DNA of 60,000 nucleotides. Origin: Tubulanus polymorphus. Its lineage: Eukaryota > Nemertea > Palaeonemertea > Tubulaniformes > Tubulanidae. Shown here piece by piece: positions 9,547 through 23,700 of this stretch. The notes below the pieces were generated by a model, which made no database searches, was not told the DNA's origin, and saw only the letters and a program-made list of their open reading frames with translations. The translations under genes were made by a program, and so were the position numbers. Every line of letters starts with the position of its first letter. Position 1 is the first letter of the stretch. The stretch lies in contig NC_134029.1 of NCBI RefSeq assembly GCF_964204645.1, positions 11,276,850 through 11,336,849 of the forward strand. The letters run 5' to 3'.

Positions 9547-11718
9547 CTCTTTGTTTGTTGCCCTTTTCTGAAGTTTAGCAATATAGTAATAGTAATTTAT
9601 TTTCATCATCAATTTGATCGAAACATAATTACAAATACAATGCACAACGAATAGGTAGATTATTGATGCCCATAAGGTTTTTTGGCAATTTGAACATGCT
9701 CTTTCTGGAATACTTGGCAATATACTATTGAGTCGTGTCTGTTCCTATTTAGGAAGTTATTTTGGTAATATAGATTGGAATTTTTGGAAATATATTTTGC
9801 GCTTACAGGATTTCTATACATTTGTTTCTATATATTAATTTTTAGTGCTCTTTTCTGAATAATTGGCAATATGACATGCCCTTAAGGATTTTTGGCAATT
9901 TGAACAATTTTCGTGAATATTTGACACTATTATTGAGACAAATTAAAGTGGGCGCACGTGCCACAGGTGTGACCCCCTGTATCTGTCCCTGGATTGCTAT
10001 AGGCCTAATAAGACAATTGAACACTGTGGCGCTAGCAAATGGTACTTACCTTTCCCACACATTGAATTCAATTTGAATATTTTTCATGAATTTTTATGAA
10101 AAAGGGATCTCTCGGAAATCAATTAACACTAGAGATCATCGTCAGTTGTGACGATACACCTGACGATCATCTTTTGTATCATTTTTATGGTCGAAGACCA
10201 TATAGGCATTGTCGCTAGTAAAAATCATGCCGTAGTATCTTTTCTGCCATGGATATAGTCCCATAATGCTGTATCATATAGAACTGATAATCCAATGAAA
10301 GATGGTCTGTAACACGTTATTTGCCTGTATCAACACGTCATTTGCCTGTATCCAAGATCCTAGCTACGACTATCATGGCCTGTTGTTCTTAGGTTCCAAA
10401 AATCATGATCAATTATGGAAAGTTTTGAGGCGCATGAAGGGCCTACATGTCAGTGAATTGTCTGTATCGGTTTTATCTGGCAATGAAGTGTTATTCTCAT
10501 CATTATCCTCACAGGTGCTCGCGTACTGATACCTTCATACGTAGTTCATAGCAACTGCACAGTTTGTGGTTTATACCGGAGAGGATCGTAAGTGTTGTCT
10601 CTGCAGGGTTTGTCGGTAGCTAGCCTGGATTTATTTCTTGAAAGCACTTTGAGTGCGGGATTTTCTTCATGAAAATTACCAGTAATGCGAATATGCTGTA
10701 CTCTCGGGAATAGCCCAAGTCAGCACATATAGTAGTATGGAGACACTAGTGCTGTATATGCACAGCGAGGTAAGCAGCTGCGTCCCGCCTCGTATATAAA
10801 CACAGGCCGACTCGGATTGACTGATGAAAAATAAACTTAGGCGCACGGTTCCCACGATCGTTAAAAGATAGTCCATTACTCTTTATCGGGGAAAAAATTG
10901 TACAAGCCTACACTGTATCCATGCCAAGATGAAAGCATAAGACGTGAAGCCTAAAGGGGGAAGTTCTGAGGATTTTTGGAGCCATTTTAAGTGCATTCTT
11001 ATGTTATGTGGTCTTTGTCGTAATTAAAACTACCGCTTAGTAGTAGTGCCTGTCACGTGAACTTCATTCATTCATTTAAAGCATCACACACACAGTGAAC
11101 ACGGTTCGATTGGCTAACGTGTTGACTATACCATTATGGAAAATAGGATGGGTAGGATCCGTTAAGGCGATTACACTATGCTTTGTAGCGAAGGTAGATA
11201 TTACCTATGGCTATTACTATTACACAACTTCCTCAGCCATGCATTTTATTTTTGAAACAGATCGTTACATTGAAATGTACTAAAATAAGAACGCTATAAT
11301 GTCTTTAGAAAATGAACGATCAATTTATTTTCACAAGTCCTCAAAGAATTTTTCAGGATTTGGAGAAAATTGGACCACTTTTGATTGGGGGAAAATGTTG
11401 TTTAACAGTTTGTTAAAAAACAGCCTCTCGGAAATCCTCTGATAGAACTGGCATCTCATGCATCCATTCACTGTACTATTTAGTCAATTTTAAACCCGGT
11501 CTTTGACCATATGGACCTCATGGTCCTCATGTAATATTTTGATTTGATTAATCCTTGGTTTTTAAACTTAAATCTGTATATAATGGGTTTTTATCTTTAT
11601 GTTGCCTGTCTTGTCTGTTTTCTTGCTTACCCAAGAGAGACATGTGGCAATGCTACATTCTACTTAGTGTCGAACTGAGTCACACATACATAGTTCATTA
11701 TTGCTAACCATATTTTAG
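9547..11718. other. Host non-coding sequence upstream of the first visible FIP1L1 exon
   Basis: AT-rich, with only short unrelated frames. No splice-flanked exon with FIP1-like coding content was found here or in 8138-9480. The conserved FIP1 motif and acidic N-terminus are therefore not in this window. The region probably belongs to an intron whose upstream exons lie before position 1. Confidence 0.5.
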
Positions 11719-11739
11719 GAACCACTACCCCACCCCCAG
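11719..11739 (+). CDS. FIP1L1: FIP1L1 micro-exon (21 nt)
   Basis: TTTTAG acceptor, then 21 bases, then a GTAGCG donor. In phase 1 it reads TTTPPP and its last G completes a glycine codon with the next exon. The fit in phase and composition is what supports it. Confidence 0.65.
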
Positions 11740-14700
11740 GTAGCGCTGAAAGTTATGACGAGAATGAGTACTATTTTGAAAGTACGTAAGTTGGTCATTA
11801 GAGAAATCAGTTATTTGAATAATCTGTCAGCCTATATTAACGACCAACGGCATGTCATGTCAGTGTCATGTCACAAATTGGTAATCCCATTGGAATCTGA
11901 TTTTAAGATTTATCATACTGGTATAAACCATGTTCATTTTGAAATATGAATTATGAAAAGTAATGTGAAGTAACATCATGAACATCCTTGGTTATACCAG
12001 AGGCCTGCCTTTTCAATCTAGGCCTACCTGTAGTTCTGCTGTAATTGGGCTATAAGAGTGTCATGACTAGTAAGAAACTAAGATAGGACCATTGGCATTG
12101 TCATGCATATTTGGTGGATTTGCAGTTAAGGTATGTCCAAATCAGATTTTTATACTGAAAATGCAAAATTTGGAAAATCCTAATCTGAATATGTATCAAA
12201 ATCTTTAGAAAATAGTATAGCCCATCTTAAGGTATGAAGGTTGACATATTCTTCAAATATGGTTCAGATTAAAATTCAATTATGGAAATGAAGAGAGGTA
12301 AAAGGGTCTGGTCGATTTTGTTTGTTTCTGGTTTTCTTTCCTTGACTGTTCTTCCTTTGTAAGTTATGATGTTTGTATATTGTATTATTGATTAGTTTCT
12401 CACAGCGGAAAACTAAGTAATTCAAGGGAAGTTGTGGATAATTGCTTTGTATTGTAGAAAGGATAAGTGTATAACTGCTTCAAAAAGGGATAACTTTGTT
12501 TGCTATTTATTATCCTGTGTTTAAGATGAATCAGTTCCCTTTGTGTTGTTCTTTCCCAATTGTGTCTGAATGTTGGTGACAGTACACCAGTGCCATAACT
12601 TTAAAACGAAAATATTTAAACTGTTGGAAATATATTTTGTTATCCATTTTCATAACCCATTCCATCAAAAATGCATTTTTTTGTGTTATTCCATTGACAT
12701 AGAATGGGAATATTTTTGTTTTCTAGGGGTGCCTCCTCCAGTAATAAGCAGTGCTAATGGCAATTTTCAACCAATGGGACCACCACCAGATGGTAAGTGA
12801 ATAATTTTTCATTTAGTATTGGTATTGATAAATGTATCATCCGCTGTAGGTTGTTTTTGATTGACATATATTCACTAAGAAGCACGCGAGTCAAATATTT
12901 GATGTGAACAATATTTAGAACTAGCAGAAGGGAGTGTTCGGATGAAGCCAAGCAGAAGATTAAAGCATCAAGGCAAGAGTGTGTTTCAGTCTTTCTGGAC
13001 ACACTTCTCCTCTCCTAATCCTGGATCCTAGCAATGAGTCGGGCCCATACCCGGGGAGTTCGACAACTGGTCTAGCTACCTATAGCTCAGCAAGCGTTCT
13101 TAGTTTCTGGGAAAAATCTGATAAATTGATAAATAGTATCGCTGTTGTAATTTCATCACTTCTTGTGGAATTGGGGTTACCCATGTTTTTTGGTTCTCGC
13201 CACCAGGGGGAGTTGAATATTGAAGTACATACAATTTGCCTATATACGTATATTGGTACCTATGGATATTTTGTAACCACAATCAATTGCAAAATTGTAG
13301 CTCATGACATGTTCCATGATTGTGAAGTGTCTTCAGGACATCGGTTGTTGTATATGGTCACCAGGGGGTGCTAAATAGCCGAATATGATACTATCTTCAT
13401 ATTGCCTAGTCCTAGTCTAAAGAGCAATTATAATGGTGTATTTCAGCATTTTATGGAGGCCCTCCTCCGCCAGCCATGGTACCTCCACCAGACAGGTATG
13501 TGCTTTCATCTATATCTTTAACTTAAAGCTGTATGAAAGATATGTCACTTCATACTTTCAATCATTCAACTTCTGTTTTTGTTATTTTTCAGAGGTCCAA
13601 TGCCACCTTTCTATGGTGCTCCACCTCCCAATTTCATTCATCCACCTCAGTTCTCTGGACCGCCACCTCATTGGGAAAAACGGTATGTGTTTGCCTGGCA
13701 TCAATTCCTCAATGGAAAGAAATTTTCATGATTTGGATGGCAATCTGGCTATGGTTGTACATAGACTGGGCATTGAAATTGACACAAGCATTAAATCGAT
13801 AATCTAGTCATTATCTACAATTTACAAACAGAAAGCTAAACTGTCAATTCAAAATTGTTCCTTGTGTTTGAATGAAATCAGTACCTGTCTATTAAACCTC
13901 GACCTTGGTGCAATGTTGGTTTTGGTTCTAATTGATCCTAATTCCCAGGTTTTGGGGCAAATTATATGTAGCTTTGGATGAAATATGTTAGACTATGTTT
14001 GGTGTGAAAGTAAATGTGCTATGGATCTGTTCGTTGATTTACTACAGGTCACCAGGTCGTGAATCGCCTGTCCGAGATTGGGACTTTAATAAAAGCCGAT
14101 CACCAGGCTGGAGTAGTGGGTAAGGCTTAATTTCCATCGCTTTTGTAAATGTCTTGAATTCCGCATTTTCTTTATCTATCAGTATCTGTCGCTTTCAATC
14201 TTTGAGAAAAGTCCATCATTTCCTGCTAAAATGCCTGAGATTTTTCAAATAATGTCTTGCCTAATGCTAATTTTACTCAAAAGTAGCGGTAGGTTTCCTA
14301 AACAAATTATATGTTGTTTGCCAGTTTCACTTTAACAGTAGTAATCTCTGTATGGATTTTAACACATTAGCACATAGGAATTTCACTATGTAGCGTCAAT
14401 TACTCTTCAGAAAATCAAATAGAAACCCACATTTACGACATTACAGTAGATCATTTCCAATTATTTTCATGTAAAATTTCATGTTCATGTTATTTTGTAA
14501 ACACAGTATGCTCTCATGATATATAATTTGATGAGGTGGCCCACCAAAATCACGACCTTTTGTCCCCTGAAAATTCATCCAGACTTACTGATACAAATGA
14601 GTGCTCAGATCATTTTCATACTCCAAATACATGTACTCTAAAATTTCAAATTGGACCATGTTGATTTCTCTACACAAATTTGACTTCTTAGGTGTCTTGT

Positions 14701-17700
14701 TTATCCTAAGTTAATAGGTTTGACATTTCTATGTCAAGACAAAAAAAGAGTCAGGGCCGATCTGGGCACCTTGAGGAGTAATAGGCAGGGCCTATGCTGG
14801 CAGCTTGATAGGGCTTATAGGTAAAGTTGTTCTACGTGTAGTCATGTAATTCATTTCATTTGGAAGTTGTTTTATGATGATTAGCTAGTAATAGATGATT
14901 AGTTAATAAAGATGATTAGTTAGTAAAATCTAACAAACTTGATTTGATCATGTATTGACATGACACTTCTTACTGTCAGTCACTGTCAATTGGATTAAGA
15001 TTTACAAAGTGTGAGACATTTTTAATTGGTAATTTGTATGGCAAAATGCATTCTATCATTGTCATACATCCTGTTATGGATTTAAAAAAACAGGCTAAAC
15101 TGACTGAGGCTGTCTTGAGGAAAAATTAGATTCTTGCTATAGTAGACTCCTCTCAACTCACATTCATATGGACCAGAAAAAAATCATTCCGTTTAGCGGC
15201 ATTCGAGTCGGAGTTTTTGATGAAAGAGGTCATAAATTATTAAGAAATTAACCCTCAATGAACCATTCTGTATCGACTCTACATGGCTCGTTTGACAGTG
15301 GGATACAAAATAAAAGTAAATTCTACTTTTTACCTTCATGACGTAGTCATGAAGGTTATAAGATGGTAGCGAGTCGATGATGTCATTTTCGTGTCACCGC
15401 TTATAACTTGTTGGTGGAGTTCAGACGAAGATTTGTCAAACGAATAAATACTTTAATCATATTAATGCAGAGTGTAAAATTCAGCTTTTTAGCCCACTTG
15501 GGACTTAAGTCCCAGCGGGCTATTGCATTCACTTTTCGTCTGTATACGGAATCCAGTTATTTTGGGAAGTTTTTCAGACGCTTCAATGTAATGTCTTTAT
15601 ATTTGGGTTACACATGTATCTACCCTAGACACATCTTCAGCTCAAAAACTGGCCCTGTCAGAATCAAGATGGCCGACTGGCAGCCATTGTTGTTCACCAA
15701 AATCAGCACTTTTTACACATTATTGAACTTTTTGAAGGAAATATTGAAGACACTTCGATCAATTACCTTGATATTTTGTATATATTTGAATTCACCAAGG
15801 GTCCAGCAGGATAAGAATAATTGGGTCGATCGGACTCAAGATGGCTGTCCTATGACCTTTTTTGTGCCCTAAAGTGTCAATTTTGGCCCGAATTCCGATT
15901 CCTTTAGTTTCCTGCTGGTTTGCCATTTATCATTGCAATTTGTGATGGGTCTTCTTTTGAAAGGGATCTTTTATACCTGATACAGGTATTTCTGATCAGC
16001 AGCAATCTTGGTATCATCAGTAGTCATTCATTGTGGAAAAAAGTTTTTCCCTATTTTATCGACACCTATGCATATTCTTGTTACCGCCATTGTAGAAATT
16101 AGAAATTGTAGCTCATAGCATGTTCTATGATATTGGTGAGTGTCAATGTCATTAGTATTCTATATGGTCACCAGGGGGCATTGAATGATATGATAACTTA
16201 GTATTTCTACATTATATTTGTACCTATGCATATTTTGTTAGCAAAATCAATTGCAAAGTTGTAGCACATGACATCGTCTATGATTGTGGTGAGTTTAAGG
16301 AGATTTGTTATTCTATATGGTGACCAGGGGGCGTTGAATGGTAGAATAACTCAGCATTTCCTTATTATATGGTACCTAGGCATATTTTGTTACTATCATC
16401 AATTGCAAAGTTGTAGCTCATGACATTTTCTATGATTGTGGTGAGTTTCAAGGTCATTGGGTTTTGCAGATGGTCAACAGGGGACATTGATTAGTAGAAT
16501 AACTTAGCATTTCCATATCAACTTGGTAACGAGGCATATATTGTTATCACAATCAATTACAAAATCGTAGCTGCTGATATGTTGTATGATATCGTATATC
16601 GTCACCAGGGGCGTTGAATATTGAAATTGTTAGATTGTTGAGCATTTGAAACAACTTCCCAAGTGGGCATGGCGTCCCTGGACGAGCGAGTGCGTCCACT
16701 TTTTGGTGGTACGGTTTTTTATGCAAATAGTGGTGCCGATTCCCGGGAGATTCCTCATTAACATGGTTCCCTATGCAACAAGCAATCAGAGCTTCGCGCA
16801 CCTGTAACATAGTCCTGTGGATAGACTGTTTAGTAACACATTTTCCTTGCCAAACTTGTATTCTAGACGTTTTGGCCCCACTTTCGCGGATGAGCCACCG
16901 CACAGGATTTCCGCAAAGCAGCAGAAACAAACATGGCCACCTTTTGAATTTTCAATGTTAGAAATTGTACATGAATTTCAATTATTTCAGCTGTTAGGGT
17001 TTCAAGGTACAATATAACTAGATGATGTGATATGGCATTGTTAATAAATGATAATGCCGCAGTGAAGCCAGTCACGAAATGTTCCGATTGAGTGAACAGC
17101 AGTCAGAAACATATGAATTAGGGTAGTTACATAACTATTTGCAGTAAAGTACAGACAAAACATGAAGCCTTAATGGCCGTTTACAAAAACATTCTAGCAA
17201 TCAGAATTGAAAGATAATAATGATATACAACTTTAAATTTGTTGCCCGCACACTTGCGACAACGACGCTGCTATACGATACTGTGCTGCCACTTTTATCA
17301 ATCATGTGGTCATAGAAAATGGCAGCGCCCATTGCAGAATTATCTTGTTCCGAAAGTGAAAAGATGTCAAAATAACTTTACTGACAAGGCAGTCACATTC
17401 CGATAGTCATTCCTAAATATCAAGACTGCCATCTAAACTTAATGGCAATCTACATCTTAGATATTGATTGTCAATGACTTATATATGCTTTTAGCATTTT
17501 GTCCATTTTCTGGATAGTTACAAACAAATTAGAACATAAAAATGAAAAATAATGAAATACGAAAATTTTCATGCGGGACCCCACGATCTACACGGGCGGG
17601 TGATGGATCAAACAGACAGGGATACTCCTGTCACAACAATTTTATTGTCCAATACTGCGTCCGATTCCTTTTCGCTGGGCATTTCGAATATATAAATTAA

Positions 17701-20700
17701 ATTAGTATTGTATATACTCAACGCATGGGCACTGATTCTGAAACCGGCGGCATTCCCGCAGGATTAGGCGCACACTCAGGCGTACTTGCCGCACCACGCC
17801 AAAAATATCAAGCAAGTTTGATGTCGGCGTCAAAGCCGCAAGCGGCAAAAAGGGCTGAAAATATCACCCGCACACTAGGCGCTTTTGACGCCGGCAGCTT
17901 TGTTGTGGCGGCTTTGGCGCTAGTGTGCGGGGGGCTTTAAGTTAAAATTATGGCCATTTCTAAAATTATAGCAAAATTATATTATAATTTGTAGTCAGTG
18001 CGGAACGTTTGGTTTTGGAACAATGATGAGGGGTGGTAGGTAGTCGTTCAATTCAAGTCATGATTTACCACATGTTACTTCCGTGTTGTTGAAAATCTCG
18101 CGAGAATGGCGCAACATAGAAACTGGCAATAAATGCCAAATATCATACATATTTGTTATTACATACTCATAACTTACTGTACGGAAATAGTTGTTGGTGC
18201 TAGCACAGGAATTTTGCAAGGTGGGAGCACCGTACGCCTTGCAGTTAAGGCATCAGCTGCTGTAACTTTCAATTTCATGTCAAACTTTTCAGAATATTGA
18301 TTACAAAATCTGGTGTCAGTGATTAAAATTGTCAACAGCATTTTAAAGAAATTTAATAGACAGCATTTTGAAGCCGTTGGTACAATGATACATCAAAGGC
18401 TATGTACTAACACATCGTCGGCAAAAGCCGTCAATTGCCGTCGTGAAATTCGAACCATGACCAGTGCTTATTTTGGTAAATAAAACGTGCGTATGAATAT
18501 GCAGATGAATTTTACGCAATACTTATTTGCATATACAGGGGTGTAGCCACGGATGCGACAACTGCGACATATGTCGCACCAATAATTTAAAAACCCATTA
18601 TGCTAAAACGTCATAATAAACGTTATTCTGTATTTACATGGGGGGGGGTATCAAGTTCTTTCGAAGATGTCAGTGGTGCTAATTTACAGAGGCATTGGTA
18701 ATGCACATGAGACTTTCGGTGTAGGCCACATCCAACCCAGTGACTCCAGCGAGTTTTGTTTATAGTGTTTACGGTATCACATCTGGACCATGCACCTCAC
18801 AGTATCAAAGTTGCCGAATTCAGAAGACTTTTTTCATATTACTTTACAGTGACTCAAACCGGTATTCTTCTGGTTATATTTCACTGATTCTGTAGGTGTT
18901 TTTTGTTCATGAAAAATGAACCATAATAAGGGATTTGACCAAAAAATTCTGCTCAAGTGCCGAGACATGGAAACCGAGAAAATCGAGAGAGTACCGGTAT
19001 TGATGTGCAATAAGCTAACATCAGTTAACTATTCATCAATAAATGGTCAAGGGCAGATCCAGCCTACCACTTGTATCGAGGGGTACTCAGATTTGCCCTG
19101 CTATTTTTCTAGTTCGTGATTTTGACAGGCTCTTGTACTAAAATGAATGTTTTATTCCGGGCAAGTATTCTGGAAGTAGTATAGAAAATGGTCTAAATGA
19201 ATCTAAACGAAAATAATTAACTTCAAGGGGGGTAGACTTTATACCCCAAATATGCTTAAAGATTGCATCTCAGAGCCTTGAAAAATCAAAATTTTCTGGG
19301 GGAGTGCCCCCAGGTCCGTTTTGTGCTATGATATAGTTGCCATTCCAGTTCAGCAGGACTCAGAAACCGCTCTGGGATGGTGAAACATCTGGATCCGTCC
19401 CTAGACCAAAGATAACCTTATAGGCATTATATTATCTACAGAAAAATTATTCAAATATCAGCTCTCATAGCCATCAGAACGCATCTCAGACGTTTTAATG
19501 TTAAAAATTTTCTTGTGGGAGGGCCCCCAAACCCCCCTTCTAGACATCGAGCCTTCGGCGCTCGTTTGGATGTGCGCTCCAGATTGTCGCACCATTGAAT
19601 TTTAGGTGGCTACGCCCCTGATATATAAAACACCAAAACAGGTGAACTAGTATAAATTAGGACATATGTAATGTACCTTACAAATTGCATCCCTATATCC
19701 TTTTCTGAAATATTTTAAACTTTGTCAAGTATCTCATATCTCATAAGGCTGTGGTAAACCTCTTGGCCCATGGGCAATTATTTAACTTGGTTGCCGTACA
19801 CCCACTAATTACACCGAAAGGTTTGCAAGTTTCTTGCTCTTCCAATATGGCTATGGTGGGTATTTTGAATTCCTTGTTAGTGCTCATGACACTTCAAATG
19901 ATAAGCAATTTTCTGAAGGTTGGTAACAATGTCCATGGATTACTCATATCGAAATTCACCGTGCTCACATCTCAAAATGGCCTCCAAGGTGGACATCTTG
20001 AATTAATCATTAGTGCTGTACACACATCTAATAAAATGCGATTTCTTTTAAACTTGGTGGGTGTAACGGGGAATTCCGGCGCTACTAAAATAATTATGGG
20101 AAAGCCATAGAATGGCGTACGTTTCATTCGACTAGGTGCCGTATACGTTCCGATTTCAAATGCTCATTGCTGGTGAGGATGTAATTATTTCACTCATCTG
20201 CCATAGGTATTGTTTCATTTTAATACCCGGTGATTGTTTTGATTGACATTGAGGTGTATGCGAATATTCACTTACACGAGGCCTCCACATGCACGCGGAG
20301 TGCTACACCACACACACACACAAGCTCGTACAGTACACTACTAAGGGTGATGCTGTAACACGTGCACGTTTGACATGAAAATAGGCTGAATAATCGTAGC
20401 AGAAGATGAGCGCTGTGTTTTCTGTTCGATAGAATTTTGTAATTTCTTGTGACCTGAATATTGTAGTGGTAAATTCCAGGATTTAAAACGATCTAATAGC
20501 CGATTTCTTCTGTACCGGTATTTTAGCTTCCGTCGCCAACATTGGAAGAGGTTTCCAAAACCCAATATTCAGCCACCCTCTGATATGTGACATCATATGA
20601 ATTTCAGGCCATCCCAAAATAATGGTCTGTTTGCCGTAACCCAACCAACCCGACTCTACGCGAATCCAAAACTTTTTTCTGGGATTCATTGAAATAAATT

Positions 20701-23700
20701 TTATCTTTGATAAAAACGGCCGACCGACCCACTGCCTACTATGAGCTACGTATTTTTGAATTCAAGTGTGCATCGTGTGAAAAAATGCCTTGACATGTGG
20801 CCTAGTTTAAGTTTTCCAGGAAACTGACAGTGTTCCAATAAGCTGCCATTCATTCTAATGCTGGTAACGTAAAAGCGCGCACATATTCAATGTACTGTTT
20901 CATTTTTAACACAGAGATGACGCTCTGGGCGAAGTTATAATTTTAGAATAATTCTTGAAATCTACGCTATTAGACAAATTACCCGTGCACAACGTAGATG
21001 ATTTTTTTGCGATATTGTTTCCATGAAAAAAAGCCCAAAGGTGAAAAAAAATTTTTTTCTTTACCAAAAATCTTGCCAAAAAAAATTTCTACCTACCTAC
21101 CGACTCATCCTGAAAAGTTGAGTCAGTGTTGCGGCAAACAGACAATTATTTTGGGATGGCCTTATTTGAATATTTTTTCATATTGTGAAACATATTTTTT
21201 TTAAATATAAAATAGTTTCCCTGCCGTGCCTACCTGTACCCTTCAAAATTTTGGACGTGGACCGTAAACAAATGTATATCTTTGGTCGTATTTGACTACA
21301 AAAGATTCTTTGAGAAAGATAAAATACAATATAAACTTGTGGAACTTTGAAGTCACGAATTAAAAAGATTTTTCAAGCAATGCCCTTATTCCAAACAACC
21401 TCTAGCTTTCAAGGTAAACCACACTTCGCCCATGGGCAATTTATTTAACATATCAGGGTCATGTACATGGTATTCCGCCATGTTTTAGTTTTTTACTGTA
21501 TGCAATTCTGATATTATATTAAGGATACCATTCTCTTTGTTGTGTAGGTCAGAAGAGGATGTGAGATATCGACGAGACAGGGAGAGAGATCGTGATTACG
21601 ATCGAGATCGCAGCAGCTATCGTAGAGACAGGGATACATCGGATTCCAGATCAAAAGAACGTGAAAGAGATAGAGACCGAGATCGAAAACACCGGGACAG
21701 GCCAGAAAGAGAACATAAGCGAAGGTATGGTAGAATAGAACTCGAAACAGAGGTGTTGCTGTGGCTATGTACTTCTGGTGTTTAGTGTGCTTTACTCCTT
21801 TTCAGTCCATGACCATAATTTGTAATGAAGTACAATGATTCTTTTGTTAGTAATTTTGGATAGATCAGAAGGGAAAAAGACAAGGGCCTTTTAGAATATT
21901 GATTCATTTGTTATGGAAACCCCTAACTTGGCACTCAGTCTGACAAGTAGAACTTTTAAGGTTCACAAAGAAAACAGTTTGCTTTGAATAGAAATATCCT
22001 CAAAAAGCATATTTTAAATGATTAAACTCTAGCTTGAACATAAGAATGCCTGTTCTTGAGCAGACATATAAGCATGTTTAAAGTCTAGTACTTTTCATTG
22101 GCAGAAATGAATTAAAATATGAATTTTTCAAATGCAATTAGTATTGAATGAACAAATTGGAAAAAGTAAAGAAAATTATTTCTCCCAATTATTGGAAAAT
22201 TACCCCTAAAATTTTGGATCCTGTTCTAGAAATAGAATCAATTTGTTATGAGCTATGTACACCGATCCATCCATCGAAAAAAATCACTTCCGTATATCAC
22301 AATAACTCGTGTAATCAATCCGATTACCGTAATATGAACAAAATTAGCATGAAAATGGAAAATTTCCTTCCGATGACATAACACATAAACATAGACAGAG
22401 ACACACCCATACCCTTGCATTACAAACATTATGTTTACCGCAAGGCAGAAAGGTCCCAACAGATATGGATATTGCCAACCAGACAGTAATTCCATAGAAT
22501 AGATGTCCCGCACCTGGAACCTAATCGCAATAGAAAAGATAGTTCTGCCACTCTTATACTTATAATTACATAGTTTTGCGATAAAACAGAATTACATGTA
22601 CTTCATTGGACCTAAAAATGTATTGATTATATAAGCCTTAAGAAGGTATATGTAACGAATGCGGTTGATTGTTCAATAGGGTATTATAGTATATAGTATA
22701 GATAGGTATATCACGGTTTATGGTGTGCTGACCTAGACGTATCGGCCCCACTCCGCGCGGTTGTGCCACCGCACGGGATTTACGCGAAGCAGCATACACA
22801 AACATGGCCACTCTCTCAATTTTCAATGATAGAAATCGTGTGTGCATTTCAATTATTTCGGCTGTTAGGGTTTTAAGGCACAATATAAGTTGATGATGTG
22901 ATATGGGGATGTTAATTAATGATAATTCCACAGTGAAGCTAGTGACGAATGGTGCCGATTGAGTGTACAGCTGCCAAAAACACTGAAATGTGCGTAGTTG
23001 CGTAACTATTTGCAGTGAATTGCAGACGAAACATGAAGCCTTAACGGCCGTTTAAAAAAAATTATATCAATCGCAATTGTAAAATAAAAATAGATAGAAC
23101 CTAAGTTAAAATTCTGGCCATTTCTAAAATGTTATTACTTATTTTTAGTCAGTGCCGAATGTTTATTTTTCCAACATTAATGAGGGGTGGTAGGTAGTCA
23201 TGCAATTCAAGTCATCATTTATTACACGTTACTTCCGTGTTGTTGAAAATCTCGCGAGTCCTGGACCAAACCCCATTGAACAATGTGATCTGTGTGCTGG
23301 CCACAAATGCACACAGATCACACTACACTACCCATTACACACTCCAGTACCCACAGCTTTCATATATCCATCCAATGATTTAGAGTTTCTTCCTGGATAG
23401 ATTTCTACATGAGCATAGCTCGTGAATCATCATGTACGCCAACGTCAACTGTTGCCAGGGCTACCATAGGCACACGCAAGCTATTTAAACTTCATTGGAA
23501 GTCAGATAGAGGGCATATGGGGGTACTGAATGTATGTACTTTTTACGCACACCATAGGCATGCATGGTTTTAAATGACATTCGGATATGACAAAGTTTCA
23601 ATGGTATATACGTATACCTTATTTGGGTTATAACGTATAAATTATCTGGTCGCGACTGATGCGTTACATCTTAGGTAGACTGTAACATGTTAATAATTCT

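Larger units (their letters stand above)
14120..21547 (+). other. FIP1L1 7.4 kb intron, repeat-rich
   Basis: Flanked by a phase-matched GTAAGG donor and GTGTAG acceptor. Holds the palindromic GCCCACTTGGGACTTAAGTC repeat near 15490-15520, the CTCF-like tandem repeat, fragments of families 1-4 and 6, a hAT-like element and a nested MITE. Open frames such as 15408-15872 have no domain and are taken as repeat-derived. Confidence 0.8.

Noticed and set aside
15408-15872. 154-codon open frame in the FIP1L1 intron
   Set aside because: Covers a palindromic dispersed repeat (GCCCACTTGGGACTTAAGTC), has no start context or domain, and lies in a well-supported intron.
21537-21785. RD-rich open frame taken as a separate SR-protein gene
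   Set aside because: Splice sites and phase place its core as an internal exon of the FIP1L1 gene.
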